A stretch of DNA of 64,000 bases from Vibrio quintilis (GTDB lineage: Bacteria; Pseudomonadota; Gammaproteobacteria; Enterobacterales; Vibrionaceae), in the NCBI RefSeq assembly GCF_024529975.1, contig NZ_AP024898.1, forward strand, positions 434,001 to 498,000, read 5' to 3'. A program made the translations under genes and the position numbers. The notes under the pieces are model-generated. The model was not told the origin of the DNA. It saw nothing but the letters and a program-made list of their open reading frames with translations, and made no database searches. This document shows positions 8,561 to 18,283 of the stretch, one piece after another. Positions within the stretch are counted from its first letter, which is position 1. Each line of letters begins with the position of its first letter.

Positions 8561-9892
8561 TTAAGATGATTGTGCCGGTATCCGCTGGGTCCTTTTGGTA
8601 TAAAAATACAGAATCAGGCCCGGAACATAAAGCAGGCTTGATAACATCAATGCATCCAGCCCGGCAGCATAAATTAACCATAGACCATAGAGACTGGCTC
8701 CGGTACCAATCAATCTCACGGAAAGAGTGGTGTTGATCCGGAAAGACAATTTAACCAGAAATGCGGCCACTAAAAAGTACGGAATCAATATCATTGAGGT
8801 TGAAATCAGTACCAGGGTGTTATACCCCTTGCCGGTGAACATCACCATCAGCAAGCAGATTTGTACGGTGATACTGGTCATCATTAATGCAGCTGGTGAA
8901 GTGCCATTCTTATTTTTATCACTGAAACGTTTTGGAAATGCACCGTACTCAGCGGCGGTGCAGGGCACTTCAGCAGAGTAAAGGATCCAGCTCAGATAGG
9001 AAGCCAGTACAGAGATAATCAGCCCGATACTGATAAGGACTTTCCCGCCAAATCCTGTCATCAGGGCCATGATTCCTGCCATGGAAGGATTCGGCAGAGC
9101 GGCGACTTCGGCCCGGTTCATCACGCCCAGAGACAGCAGGCTGATTGCGACATATAAGATCAGGGCGAATACAACCCCAAAACATGTAGCTTTACCGATA
9201 TCATTTCTGTTTTTTGCCCGCTCAGACAGGATAATCGCGCCTTCTACACCGGTAAAAACCCAGAGCGTAATCAGCATCGTGTTTTTGACCTGATCAATAA
9301 ACGGGGTTTGCAATGCGTGTCCGGCATGGTCAAAAGTGAATTTCGCCGGTTCGAAATACCACCAGGCACAACCAATGAACAGAATCAGGGGCAGGCTTTT
9401 CGCCAGTGTGGCGAGTAAATTGATCAGAGCCGCCTGTTTGACACCCCGGAGAACCAGATAGTGGACAAGCCATAAGACCAGAGATTCGCCAAAAAATGCA
9501 GGAATTGTATTACCGTCACCAAATAAAATAAAATCCGTTGTATCCGTCAGAGAGCCAATCGCGGCAAAAGCGACCACAAGATAGCTGACGACGCCGATGG
9601 TGGCACACAGCCAGTATCCCCAGGCGGATAAAAAACCTGCGGTATCACCGAAGCCTGCTTTGGCATAGGTATAAATGCCGCCATCCAGTTCAGGAACAAG
9701 CCGGGATAAATGCAGAAAGCAACCTGCAAGCAGTAAAATCCCGGCTCCGGTAATCAGCCAACCGACAATCATTGCATCGACACCAGCAACTTCAGCCATA
9801 TTCTGTGGCAGGCTGAAGATACCGGCGCCAACCATAGAACTAAAGACCAGCGCAGTTAATGCAGCCAGTCCTATTTTGTTATTATTATTCAT
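8561..9892 (-). CDS. APC-family amino acid/polyamine transporter
   Basis: A 443-residue, roughly 12-helix membrane protein. The N-terminus (SSMVGAGIFSLPQNMAEVAG) carries the GAGIF substrate loop of the APC superfamily. The sequence as a whole looks like the basic amino acid/polyamine antiporter branch (ArcD/AdiC-like). It lies 13 bases downstream of mmuM and 13 upstream of cutA, with a MetJ box before the operon, so S-methylmethionine or another methionine-related compound is a plausible substrate. That is inference from context; the E. coli partner MmuP is also an APC transporter. An arginine/ornithine-type exchanger is the alternative. Confidence 0.75.
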   Translation of the reverse strand: MNNNNKIGLAALTALVFSSMVGAGIFSLPQNMAEVAGVDAMIVGWLITGAGILLLAGCFLHLSRLVPELDGGIYTYAKAGFGDTAGFLSAWGYWLCATIGVVSYLVVAFAAIGSLTDTTDFILFGDGNTIPAFFGESLVLWLVHYLVLRGVKQAALINLLATLAKSLPLILFIGCAWWYFEPAKFTFDHAGHALQTPFIDQVKNTMLITLWVFTGVEGAIILSERAKNRNDIGKATCFGVVFALILYVAISLLSLGVMNRAEVAALPNPSMAGIMALMTGFGGKVLISIGLIISVLASYLSWILYSAEVPCTAAEYGAFPKRFSDKNKNGTSPAALMMTSITVQICLLMVMFTGKGYNTLVLISTSMILIPYFLVAAFLVKLSFRINTTLSVRLIGTGASLYGLWLIYAAGLDALMLSSLLYVPGLILYFYTKRTQRIPAQSS

Positions 9893-9905
9893 GAATGTGT
9901 TCTTA

Positions 9906-10817
9906 TTATTTTAATTTTTTATCAAGTTCGGCGATATGTTGGGTGCCGATACCGCAGCATCCGCCAATCAGGGTGGCGCCTTGTTTGCACCATTTCTCTG
10001 CCCACTCCAGATAGGTGACCGGGGTTAAATCTTCTCTCACTTCATCCAGTCCATCATTTGCTGTCGCATCTTTTGCCTGTGGTGCAAATGCATTGGCATA
10101 AGCGCCGGTCTGAATATGGTTGGCATTGTGTTTTGCCAGGGTTTGCTGCGTAATAACAAGCGCTTCTTCAATCACTTCTGGCTGGCAGCAGTTAAATAAA
10201 ATTGCGCTGACACCATGTTCAATCATTTGCTCAACCGCAGAGGCGACACTCTCACCGGAGCGTAGCACTGGCAGGTCTGTTGGTTCAGAATCTTCCAGAG
10301 TAAAAGCAACCCAGACCGGTTTGGCCTGCTGACTGTATTGCTTAATGGCCGTTATCACGGCAACAGATTCTGCAATCAGGCTTTGTGTTTCCAGTAACCA
10401 GAAATCACAGTATGGCGCCAGTCCGCAGATTAAAGGTTCAGCGATTTCAGCAACGCGTTCCGGCTGGTATAAGTCAGGTCTGTAAGAACCGAAAAGCGGC
10501 GGAATTGACCCGGCAACCTGCGTTTCAGTACCGGATTGTTCGACGGCCAGACGGGCCATTTTGCCTGCACACTGAGCCAGTGCCAGACCTTGTTCCCGGA
10601 AGCGTTCTTCGCCGATATGGAAAGGTACTACCGCATAACTGTTGGTGGTGATAACCCGGGAGCCGCTCTGAATAAACTGCTCGTGAGCCTGACGGACAAT
10701 ATCCGGTGTTTCGATCAAAGCAAGCGCTGACCACTCAGGCTGACGGAAGGGAGCGCCTAACCGTTCTAGTTCCCGGCTCATTCCGCCGTCAAGGATTGTA
10801 ATGGGGTGTGCTGACAT
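9906..10817 (-). CDS. mmuM: Homocysteine S-methyltransferase
   Basis: The ATG at 10817 with GAGG nine bases upstream is chosen over a TTG at 10832. The 303-residue protein has the zinc-site cysteines of the family: one in LFNCCQPE and a pair in GGCCGIG near the C-terminus. The N-terminal ITILDGGMSRELERLG is also typical. It transfers a methyl group from S-methylmethionine (or S-adenosylmethionine) to homocysteine, making methionine in the cytoplasm. It is the first gene of an operon with an APC transporter and cutA. A perfect MetJ box about 145 bases upstream fits methionine repression. Confidence 0.9.
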   Translation of the reverse strand: MSAHPITILDGGMSRELERLGAPFRQPEWSALALIETPDIVRQAHEQFIQSGSRVITTNSYAVVPFHIGEERFREQGLALAQCAGKMARLAVEQSGTETQVAGSIPPLFGSYRPDLYQPERVAEIAEPLICGLAPYCDFWLLETQSLIAESVAVITAIKQYSQQAKPVWVAFTLEDSEPTDLPVLRSGESVASAVEQMIEHGVSAILFNCCQPEVIEEALVITQQTLAKHNANHIQTGAYANAFAPQAKDATANDGLDEVREDLTPVTYLEWAEKWCKQGATLIGGCCGIGTQHIAELDKKLK

Positions 10818-10959
10818 GTGTAAAAACCTCAATAAATTTACAGGGAGCAGGAGTGATATCTGAATTTAACGTCAGAGCTGATGCCAGGCCGAACGGGTCA
10901 GACTAATCATACGTATCATTGATGTGTGTGATCACCGTTCAGTGTGTGTCTGGCAGTTT

Positions 10960-10967
10960 AGACGTCT
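10960..10967. promoter_or_regulatory. MetJ operator (met box)
   Basis: The octamer AGACGTCT is the exact MetJ consensus, and the palindrome extends to TTTAGACGTCTAAA. MetJ binds tandem boxes: the left-hand octamer GGCAGTTT matches about half of the positions and the right side is weak. Its place upstream of mmuM fits methionine-dependent repression. Confidence 0.7.
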
Positions 10968-11074
10968 AAATGAGAAAGTAATTCAATTCCGGTTCTGATG
11001 CAATAGGCAGCCTCACAACTGCCGCATTCTTACCCCGAATAAAGCGTGCTTTGAATAAAACTGACCCTAAGTAA

Positions 11075-11690
11075 AAATCCGCCTTCTTAGAAGGCGGCTT
11101 TGGTTTACAGCCCCCTGAAAGGGAGCATTCTCGCGCTGTTAGTTCATCTTCAACTCTAACTGCGCCTCGTATTCTTGATCTTTCTTATCTTGGTGTCTGA
11201 CGTAACGTCTGATGATTTCTTCATTTACGCCAACCGTATCGACAAAGTAACCTCTTGCCCAAAAATGATTTCCCCAGAGCTTCTTTCTTATATGCGGGAA
11301 TTTGTTAAACAACCGGATTGCCGAACGTCCTTTCAACATCCCCATCAACGTTGAGATAGACACTTTTGGTGGAACTATCACAACCAGATGAACATGATCT
11401 TGCTGAACATTTAGTTCCAAGACCTCGCAATCTTTCATATTGCATAAAATATAGATTGAGCGATAAAGCTCCTTACCTACGTTACCTTTCAGGATCTTGA
11501 ATCTGTATTTCGGCGTCCAAACTATATGGTATTTACAACGCCAATAGACATGTGATGAACTTCTATAGTCGCCCATGTTTTTTGTTTCCTCTTACTTGTG
11601 GTGAATAAGAGGTTTACTTCTAACATGGGCATTTCTTCGGGCAATAGCCCCAAGGTTCAATCACCACCGCCCAAGGCGGTGGTTTAGGGA
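11075..11690 (-). mobile_element. IS200-type insertion sequence
   Basis: The element encloses one TnpA gene and is bounded by subterminal hairpins: CCGCCTT/AAGGCGG at 11079-11097 and CCACCGCC/GGCGGTGG at 11664-11682. IS200 elements have no terminal inverted repeats and make no target duplication, so the outer edges are approximate. No TnpB accessory gene is present. Confidence 0.75.
11139..11576 (-). CDS. tnpA: IS200-type HUH transposase TnpA
   Basis: A 145-residue Y1 transposase of normal length. CKYHIVWTPKYR is the family N-terminus, HVHLVV is the HUH metal site, and a downstream Tyr in RRYVRHQ is the probable nucleophile. The enzyme cuts and joins single-stranded DNA at the hairpin ends of its element. 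It differs clearly from the second IS200 enzyme at 24982-25440, so the two are separate arrivals. It looks intact. Confidence 0.9.
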   Translation of the reverse strand: MGDYRSSSHVYWRCKYHIVWTPKYRFKILKGNVGKELYRSIYILCNMKDCEVLELNVQQDHVHLVVIVPPKVSISTLMGMLKGRSAIRLFNKFPHIRKKLWGNHFWARGYFVDTVGVNEEIIRRYVRHQDKKDQEYEAQLELKMN

Positions 11691-11698
11691 TGACAATA

Positions 11699-11722
11699 AA
11701 AAGGGAGGCTTGGCCTCCCTTT
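11699..11722 (-). terminator. Intrinsic terminator of the DUF4432-like gene
   Basis: On the minus strand AAAGGGAGG/CCTCCCTTT closes a five-base loop and runs into TTTTTATT, 19 bases after the stop codon. Confidence 0.75.
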
Positions 11723-11740
11723 GTAAGCATCAATGACTGA

Positions 11741-12961
11741 TTAATGAACTTTTGTCAAATCAACCAATGGCTTGCTGACTTGTTTTACTTTCTGGTTGCC
11801 CTGAATTTTTGCGACTTGTTTTAACGCTTTTTTGACTTCTTTGGATGTTCTTAAAACGGTATAAGTCACGTCAAAGTGTTTTGATTCCCCGGCTTTGATT
11901 GTTGGTACTAATCCCAGCGGGCGTTGATATTTGGTGTTATAGGCATAGCTTGTGCCTGGTTCAATGCCGGTAACATAGCCCTGCTGGCGTGTATCGGTAT
12001 TTTTCCAGAGCGTTAACACAGGTAATTGTTTGATATTGTAGCCGACAGCGACTCCGGTATCAGAAGCTTTGTTATGCAGCACAGCTAATGTGTTGCCTTT
12101 TTTGTCTCCAACTGGTTTCAGGTTGAAGACCATTTCATCATAATCTTTCGTTGGTCCAAGGTAAGTTTGCCAGGTTTTCAGGCCTTTTTTCGCATAGTCG
12201 TTAAATGGAGAAATCTCTTTCGCTGCTGCTGTGATTTTTGCGCCTTTTTCCAGAATCGGATGACCAAAGTTGGAGTGATAAATAATCTGGTACTCGTCAT
12301 CGTAATCGGCTTTGTTAGTCAGCGTGTCGTGGATTGCGAACTGATTGCTGCCCGGTGTGACGGAGAAAGAAGTATGCGTGACCAGTTCTGCTTTCTTGAA
12401 GGTTCTTTCGGAGATCTCGCCTTCAACCGTAATTGTATAAGGTGGCTGCTCATCAATGGTGACGACAACGGATGAAGCCGGTGTATTCTGCGCTCGTCCG
12501 TGCAGGCTGAGTAACTGGCCGTTATCATCAACACCCGGGTGTCCGGTCCACTCATAACCACAGCGCACCATCATTTCATTAAAGCCATCAAGCCAGCCAA
12601 GCCCGTTACGGCTTTCCAGATCAATAAAGGCAGGGTTGACGATTTCTTTGACCGGCGAATCCCAGCCTAATATGCGTTTACCATGCCGTTTGACATTAAA
12701 AATCCCCATGCCACGGGTCGGAATCAGGGTGATTTCCAGTTCACCATTATTAATCACCAGTGTATCTACACCGGTTTGTTTGCCGCCATGTAATTGAATT
12801 TTTTCGACAGAAAATGGTGCGTTAATCCCTAAATTTGAGTTGGTGATTTTCCAGTTTCCGACATCAGTGTTGGTCGTCGCATCCGTCAGGGTAAATTGTG
12901 CAGCACTCACAAGGCATGGTGTTGCGATCAGCAGGGCAGAGACAAGCGTTTTCATTTTCAT
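11741..12961 (-). CDS. Exported aldose-epimerase-like protein (DUF4432)
   Basis: A 406-residue protein with a clear signal peptide (MKMKTLVSALLIATPCLVSA). The rest has the galactose-mutarotase-like beta-sandwich pattern of DUF4432: TLIPTRGMGIFNVKRHGKRI and LGWDSP near residues 77-102, LSLHGRAQNTP (His) and YHSNFGHPIL (His), and a late Glu in GIEPGTSYAY. These are the usual positions for mutarotase His and Glu residues. It probably binds or epimerises a sugar in the periplasm; the substrate is unknown. Cytoplasmic DUF4432 proteins are common, so the export signal is a notable feature. It is a single gene with its own terminator. Confidence 0.7.
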   Translation of the reverse strand: MKMKTLVSALLIATPCLVSAAQFTLTDATTNTDVGNWKITNSNLGINAPFSVEKIQLHGGKQTGVDTLVINNGELEITLIPTRGMGIFNVKRHGKRILGWDSPVKEIVNPAFIDLESRNGLGWLDGFNEMMVRCGYEWTGHPGVDDNGQLLSLHGRAQNTPASSVVVTIDEQPPYTITVEGEISERTFKKAELVTHTSFSVTPGSNQFAIHDTLTNKADYDDEYQIIYHSNFGHPILEKGAKITAAAKEISPFNDYAKKGLKTWQTYLGPTKDYDEMVFNLKPVGDKKGNTLAVLHNKASDTGVAVGYNIKQLPVLTLWKNTDTRQQGYVTGIEPGTSYAYNTKYQRPLGLVPTIKAGESKHFDVTYTVLRTSKEVKKALKQVAKIQGNQKVKQVSKPLVDLTKVH

Positions 12962-13330
12962 TCGTTTAATCCTTTATCTGTTATTTTAATAAACTGAATC
13001 GATTCAGCTAATAAAATACTCAGCAATATGTATGAATCAAATGCAAATCAGTGAAGATGTGACCTGTTTCGAATCCTTAGACTTTATATGGCTTTTTTAT
13101 GACTGATGAATCACGTTCAGCATTTTTCACTGTCCCCGTATGTACATTCAGATGGTGGTCGTGTGAAATTAATTAATGTGGCAGATATCAAATGTTTGCT
13201 GATTGCGTGTAATCACAGTGGTAGAGTAATAAACCGGAGCGATCTGAAGGTTCAATGTACAGGTTGTTTGGGTATAAATATGTTTGTGAATAATGTCCGG
13301 GAAGGACATGATGGATTGTTAAGGATATTT
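12962..13330. other. Intergenic region between divergent genes
   Basis: About 370 bases. The GNAT reading frame stays open upstream to 13106, but that extension lacks a ribosome site and reads like non-coding DNA. No operator was recognised. Confidence 0.35.
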
Positions 13331-13822
13331 ATGAAAATCAGAGAAGTCCGGCCGGAAGATGCCGGGGAATTTGTCAATATTTACAACCACTACGTAGAAA
13401 ATACCACGATTACCTTTGAGGAGGCGGGTATCTCCGCAGAGATGATGCGTCAGCGGATAGAAAAAGTGGCAGGGGCAGGGTTGCCATGGCTGGTTGCTGA
13501 GTCAGATGGCGTTGTGATCGGTTATGCTTATGTTTCCCCCTGGCATAGCCGGAGTGCATACCGCTTTACAGTCGAGTCTTCTGTCTACGTTTCATTGGAT
13601 GCCAGAGGTAAAGGCACGGGAAAGCAGCTCTACCTGGCCCTGATTGATCGATTAAGTAAAACCGAAGTCCGGCATATTATGGGTGTGGTCGCTTTGCCTA
13701 ATGAACGGAGTGTTGGCTTGCATGAAACTCTTGGGTTCCGGAAAGTCGGGGAAATGAAAGAGATCGGATTTAAATTCAATCGCCTGATTACGGTCAGTCT
13801 CTGGCAATATACGTTCGTCTAG
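13331..13822 (+). CDS. GNAT acetyltransferase, phosphinothricin-acetyltransferase type
   Basis: The ATG at 13331 has AAGGA eight bases upstream and gives 163 residues, the normal length. MKIREVRPEDAGEFVNIYNH and TTITFEE near the N-terminus, SPWHSRSAYRFTVESSVYV, and the acetyl-CoA loop ARGKGTGKQLY match the Pat/YwnH group. These enzymes N-acetylate small amino-acid analogues such as phosphinothricin or methionine sulfoximine. The natural substrate here is unknown. It is a single gene. Confidence 0.8.
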   Translation: MKIREVRPEDAGEFVNIYNHYVENTTITFEEAGISAEMMRQRIEKVAGAGLPWLVAESDGVVIGYAYVSPWHSRSAYRFTVESSVYVSLDARGKGTGKQLYLALIDRLSKTEVRHIMGVVALPNERSVGLHETLGFRKVGEMKEIGFKFNRLITVSLWQYTFV

Positions 13823-13929
13823 CCGTTTAGGAATGTTTTGGTCTCTGAGGCGTTTTCAGCTGGTGCCTTACACGAAGATCCCTGACGTGTAAAGGCATGT
13901 ACCGGAGATGAAATTCTGGGGGCACGGCC

Positions 13930-14091
13930 TTATGCGCATTTTCTCATTTCAGTCTCTTCTGCCTGCGTATCGTCGTCCATTGCTGCTTTCTGAACTTCCT
14001 GCACGAGGCGTTGTCTTTCTGCTTCGTGTTCCTGCGAATGAAAGCTGTTGTCAAACGCTGAAGGAACTAAGTTATAGAACTGATTGAACAT
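13930..14091 (-). CDS. Small acidic 53-aa protein
   Basis: The ORF runs ATG at 14091 to TAA at 13930 with GGAGA nine bases before the start. It encodes 53 residues, beginning MFNQFYNLVPSAFDNSF and continuing as a charged helix (EHEAERQRLVQEVQKAAMDD) that ends in KCA. Composition and ribosome site look genuine. It lies downstream of gnd on the same strand, beyond a hairpin, and converges with the GNAT gene. I do not recognise the family. Confidence 0.6.
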   Translation of the reverse strand: MFNQFYNLVPSAFDNSFHSQEHEAERQRLVQEVQKAAMDDDTQAEETEMRKCA

Positions 14092-14151
14092 AAAGTGTCT
14101 CCATTTTTTGTTTATCAGAAGAATAGCTTTGCAAAATAAATGCCATTAAGA

Positions 14152-14175
14152 CAGATGCCGCTTGGCAGCGGCATC
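14152..14175 (-). terminator. Hairpin after gnd
   Basis: The palindrome AGATGCCGCTTGGCAGCGGCATCT sits 84 bases past the gnd stop. The T-tract that follows is short (GTCTT), so it may be a weak terminator or an RNA-stabilising hairpin. Confidence 0.45.
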
Positions 14176-14258
14176 TGAAATTGAGCAAATTATACCTATG
14201 TGAAATATAAAAGTCGACCGCTTATTATACAAGTGCGCCGATGACCTGTTATACAGGT

Positions 14259-15707
14259 TTAAACATCATAGGTGGTTGACGCAGTGTTACCACCCGTGCC
14301 TGTCCAGTTTGTATGGAAGAACTCACCACGCTCACGGTCAGTTCTTTCATAAGTATGGGCACCGAAGTAGTCCCGTTGTGCCTGAAGCAGGTTGGCTGGC
14401 AGGCGGGCTGTTGTATAACCGTCAAGGAAAGTCAGCGCCGATGTGGTACATGGCATCGGGATACCCGTTTCCAGAGATTTTGCGGCAACTTTCCGCCAGG
14501 CAGCCAGGCAGTTATCAAGAATATTTTTGAAATAGTCATCGGAGCCCAGAAATGCCAGTTGCGGATTATTTTCAAATGCATCACGAATATTACTCAGGAA
14601 CGCAGAGCGAATGATACAACCGCCGCGCCACATCAGGGCAACATTACCATAGTTCAGATCCCAGTTGTTTTCCTCAGAAGCTTCACGCATCAGCATAAAT
14701 CCCTGAGCATAAGAAATAATCTTCGACGCCAGCAATGCCTGACGTAATGATTCAATCCATGCCTGCTTATCACCCTCAACAGGGGCGATGGTTTTGGCGA
14801 AATGCTTTTCTGCTTCGACACGCTGGTCTTTCAGCGCAGACAAACAGCGTGAGAAGACGGATTCAGAAATCAGGGTCAACGGAATGCCCAGATCCAGCGC
14901 GTTAATACCAGTCCATTTCCCTGTGCCTTTTTGTCCGGCTGTATCAAGGATTTTATCAACGAGTGGTTCGCCGTCTTCGTCTTTATAACCCAGAATATCT
15001 GCTGTAATTTCAACCAGATAACTATCCAGTTCGGTTGTGTTCCAGTCAGTGAATACCTGTTGCATTTCATCTGCTGTCATCCCCAGCCCGTCTTTCATAA
15101 ACTGATAGGCTTCAGAGATAAGCTGCATGTCGCCGTATTCAATACCGTTATGCACCATTTTGACAAAATGGCCGGCGCCATCTTTTCCGACCCAGTCACA
15201 GCAGGGTTCATTCGTTTCTGTTTTTGCCGAAATCGCCTGAAAAATGGGTTTGACTGCATGCCATGCTTCCGGTGAGCCGCCAGGCATAATTGAAGGTCCG
15301 AAGCGGGCGCCTTCTTCACCGCCGGAAACGCCGGAACCAATAAAGTGGATGCCTTTTTCTTTCAGTGATGCGACCCGGCGGTTGGTATCCGGATAGTTGG
15401 TATTTCCGCCATCAATGATGATATCTCCCTGATCGAGCAGCGGAACCAGTTGTTCAATAAATGCATCAACCACAGCGCCGGCGCGTACCATCAGCATTAC
15501 TTTTCTTGGGGTTTCAAGCTTGCTGACCAGATCCTCAAGGGAGTATGCACCGATAATATTTGTTCCTTTGGCCGGCCCTTCAAGAAATTCATCTACTTTT
15601 GCGGTTGTCCGGTTGTGTGCAACGACTTTAAACCCGTGATCGTTCATGTTAAGAATCAGGTTTTGCCCCATAACAGCAAGACCAATGACACCAATATCAC
15701 CTTTCAT
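14259..15707 (-). CDS. gnd: 6-phosphogluconate dehydrogenase
   Basis: The ATG at 15707 with AGGAG nine bases upstream gives 482 residues; a longer frame to 15728 lacks a ribosome site. The NADP fold starts with DIGVIGLAVMGQNLILN. The signature IMPGGSPEAW, the HFVKMVHNGIEYGDMQ catalytic block (Lys, His, Asn) and the C-terminal GxGGNTASTTYDV region are present. It decarboxylates 6-phosphogluconate to ribulose 5-phosphate, yielding NADPH, in the oxidative pentose phosphate pathway. Last gene of the zwf-pgl-gnd operon, 13 bases after pgl. Confidence 0.97.
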   Translation of the reverse strand: MKGDIGVIGLAVMGQNLILNMNDHGFKVVAHNRTTAKVDEFLEGPAKGTNIIGAYSLEDLVSKLETPRKVMLMVRAGAVVDAFIEQLVPLLDQGDIIIDGGNTNYPDTNRRVASLKEKGIHFIGSGVSGGEEGARFGPSIMPGGSPEAWHAVKPIFQAISAKTETNEPCCDWVGKDGAGHFVKMVHNGIEYGDMQLISEAYQFMKDGLGMTADEMQQVFTDWNTTELDSYLVEITADILGYKDEDGEPLVDKILDTAGQKGTGKWTGINALDLGIPLTLISESVFSRCLSALKDQRVEAEKHFAKTIAPVEGDKQAWIESLRQALLASKIISYAQGFMLMREASEENNWDLNYGNVALMWRGGCIIRSAFLSNIRDAFENNPQLAFLGSDDYFKNILDNCLAAWRKVAAKSLETGIPMPCTTSALTFLDGYTTARLPANLLQAQRDYFGAHTYERTDRERGEFFHTNWTGTGGNTASTTYDV

Positions 15708-15720
15708 TTGAATTTCTCCT

Positions 15721-16437
15721 TTACGCAATTTTTGCGGCTGCGTCTGAATCTAAATACCACTCGGTCTCGCCCTGATATGACTGAATTTTTGCGGCCGGGT
15801 AGGGTAATTTATCTGCGGGTGTTGTATGAATTTCGTGAACTATTTCTGCTTTACCTGCCCCCAGCACTAAATAGCTGATGCGTTTGGCAGCCTGCAGTAC
15901 ACGGGCAGATTTTGACACCCGCTTCTGTCCTGATTCCGGATGCGATGCGACCACTGCCAGACGTTTTTCAGCATAGTCAGTAGCCCCGGGGAAAAGTGAG
16001 GCAGTATGCCCATCGGCACCGACGCCTAAAAGAATCCAGTCAAAGACCGGAATGCCATTGGCTGGCGGAATGTTTGTTGCCATCTCATCAGCGAACCGCT
16101 GCGCTTCTGCTTCCGGATCGTTTTCTCCGATAATCCGGTGAATATTGGCTGGCGGAATGTCGACCTGACTGAAAAGCAGCGTGTGCGCTTCGCCGAAGTT
16201 ACTTTCAGCATCATCGGGTGCGACGCAACGTTCATCGCCCCACCAGAAGTGTAAATTCTGCCATTGAATACCGGTTGCATAAGGTGCTTGCGCCAGTTGT
16301 TTAAACAGCATTTTCGGCGTGCTGCCGCCGGATAATGAGATATGAACAGGGCGTCCCTGTTCGCTGAATGTTTTTAAATCTTCTGCCAGTGAAATCACGA
16401 CTTCATCAGCAGTCTGAAAAATTTTATGGTTCATCAT
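15721..16437 (-). CDS. pgl: 6-phosphogluconolactonase
   Basis: A 238-residue DevB-type lactonase. It shows the [14 protein letters not shown] phosphate-binding block, FWWGDERCV (about 85-95), and [16 protein letters not shown] (about 155-170), the family signature with its His. It hydrolyses 6-phosphogluconolactone, the product of Zwf. Its start overlaps the zwf stop in the sequence ATGATGA, indicating translational coupling. The second Met (16434) is an equally possible start. Confidence 0.95.
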   Translation of the reverse strand: MMNHKIFQTADEVVISLAEDLKTFSEQGRPVHISLSGGSTPKMLFKQLAQAPYATGIQWQNLHFWWGDERCVAPDDAESNFGEAHTLLFSQVDIPPANIHRIIGENDPEAEAQRFADEMATNIPPANGIPVFDWILLGVGADGHTASLFPGATDYAEKRLAVVASHPESGQKRVSKSARVLQAAKRISYLVLGAGKAEIVHEIHTTPADKLPYPAAKIQSYQGETEWYLDSDAAAKIA

Positions 16438-17939
16438 AATTCACAATAATCCGTATTGGTTAGATTCTTACAGGGAAAACGCCATGCCCGGTTATCGTTT
16501 GTCAGCAGGTCATCCGATTCTTTTGGCCCCCACGTACCGCAGGCGTAACCGTACAGGGCTTTCGGATCTTGTTTATAGTCGAGAATCGGCTGAACAAATT
16601 TCCAGCAGGCTTCTACGGCATCTGTTCTTGCAAAAAGTGTTGCGTCTCCGTTGAGTGCATCGAGCAGTAATCTTTCATAAGCTGTCAGCATCTGGGTTTC
16701 TTCCAGAGAAGCATAATGGAACTCCATTGAGGCTTCTTTGGCTTTAAATCCGGCACCGGGCTGTTTCAGGCCAAAGCTCATCAGAATGCCTTCATCAGGC
16801 TGAATGCGGATAACCAGCTTGTTTTCCGGTGCATTCAGACCAAAGACCGGGTGCGGTGTCTGTTTGAAATGAATCACAACCTCGGTGACCCGTGTCGGCA
16901 GGCGTTTCCCGGTCCGAACATAAAAGGGCACATTATTCCAGCGCCAGTTATTGATGAACATTTTTAATCCGACATAGGTTTCAGTTCTGGAATCTGCGGC
17001 AACACCAGGCTCTTCACGGTATCCCGGGAGAAACTGTCCGCGTACTTCAGAACCGGTATATTGCCCGAGTACCAGATTGTTTTTCAGATCGTCATCAGTT
17101 AACGGCTGCAGACTTTGCAACACTTTATTGACTTCATTGCGGATAGAGTCTGCATTGATTGCACTGGGTGGTTCCATGCCGACCATGGCCAGTACCTGAA
17201 GCAGGTGATTCTGGAACATATCCCGGACAGCGCCGGAACCATCATAATATCCGCCACGTTCTTCAACGCCGAGAAATTCCGCGCCGGTAATTTCAACATA
17301 ATCAATAAAGTTGCGGTTCCAGAGTGGTTCGAACATGCCGTTGGCAAAGCGGAAAACCAGCAGGTTCTGTACCGTTTCTTTGCCCAGATAATGATCAATC
17401 CGGTAGATCTGATGTTCTTTGAAATGGTGGTGAATATCAATATCCAGCTGTTGAGCGGATGCAAAGTCATAGCCGAATGGTTTCTCGATGACCAGCCGTT
17501 TCCAGCCATCTGCTTCATCATTGAGTCCGTGTGCTGCGAGACATTCAGGAATGACGCCATATAAGCTTGGCGGTGTAGCCAGATAGAAGAGAGTGTTTCT
17601 TTGTTCGAACTGATATTGCCCGGCAAGGTCATCCAGTTTGTCTTTCAGCCGGTGGTAATCTTCTACATCAGCCGTATCAACAGCCTGATAATGGATGTGT
17701 TGACAGAAAGCATCCAGCGTTTCCGGTGTTGTTTTCTCCAGTTCCTGAAGCGAATGTTTGAGTTTATCCCGGTATGATTCATCGCTGTATGAAGTCCGGC
17801 TTGCACCTAAGATAGCAAAGGATTCCGGAAGTTGTTGATTTTCATATAAATGATAAAGAGCAGGGATGAGTTTACGATAGGTGAGATCACCAGACGCACC
17901 AAAAATCACGATGCAACTATTTTCAGGTATGACCATCAT
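16434..17939 (-). CDS. zwf: Glucose-6-phosphate 1-dehydrogenase
   Basis: A 501-residue enzyme with the NADP fingerprint [17 protein letters not shown] at the N-terminus and the active-site [13 protein letters not shown] block (about 182-194), where His and Lys act on the sugar phosphate. It oxidises glucose 6-phosphate to the lactone and is the entry to the oxidative pentose phosphate pathway. It is the first gene of the zwf-pgl-gnd operon. The start is at 17939 or the next codon. Confidence 0.97.
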   Translation of the reverse strand: MMVIPENSCIVIFGASGDLTYRKLIPALYHLYENQQLPESFAILGASRTSYSDESYRDKLKHSLQELEKTTPETLDAFCQHIHYQAVDTADVEDYHRLKDKLDDLAGQYQFEQRNTLFYLATPPSLYGVIPECLAAHGLNDEADGWKRLVIEKPFGYDFASAQQLDIDIHHHFKEHQIYRIDHYLGKETVQNLLVFRFANGMFEPLWNRNFIDYVEITGAEFLGVEERGGYYDGSGAVRDMFQNHLLQVLAMVGMEPPSAINADSIRNEVNKVLQSLQPLTDDDLKNNLVLGQYTGSEVRGQFLPGYREEPGVAADSRTETYVGLKMFINNWRWNNVPFYVRTGKRLPTRVTEVVIHFKQTPHPVFGLNAPENKLVIRIQPDEGILMSFGLKQPGAGFKAKEASMEFHYASLEETQMLTAYERLLLDALNGDATLFARTDAVEACWKFVQPILDYKQDPKALYGYACGTWGPKESDDLLTNDNRAWRFPCKNLTNTDYCEL

Positions 17940-18283
17940 ATTTCCCTTTGAGACGAAGTACTGAATATGTACCCTACGGTAGCAGTACCTAACACAAATA
18001 AAAAACAGGCTCTTCCTATAAAATTGATAGGTAAAATCAATATTGAATCATATAGCCAGAGCAAAAATTGGTAGACTATTCTCTACGATAAATTGATTTG
18101 CATCAATGGGTGTGATGTTTTTATTTTTGTTCTGTTGATCTGGTTAGTGGCAAGTTATTTTTCCGGTGTAAAAGGCGTGTCATGTTGAATCAAAATGCAG
18201 ATTTATCATACTGAAATTGTTTATATATTTTTCTGATGATTCAGAAAGATCAGAAACACAATACAGTGTTTTGCATTCATATG
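17940..18283. other. zwf upstream region
   Basis: About 340 bases, AT-rich. It must contain the zwf promoter, but no operator was recognised with confidence. A palindromic repeat follows at 18284-18323. Confidence 0.4.

Noticed and set aside
13106..13330. In-frame upstream extension of the GNAT gene
   Set aside because: The family length and the AAGGA site both fix the start at 13331; the extension reads like non-coding DNA.
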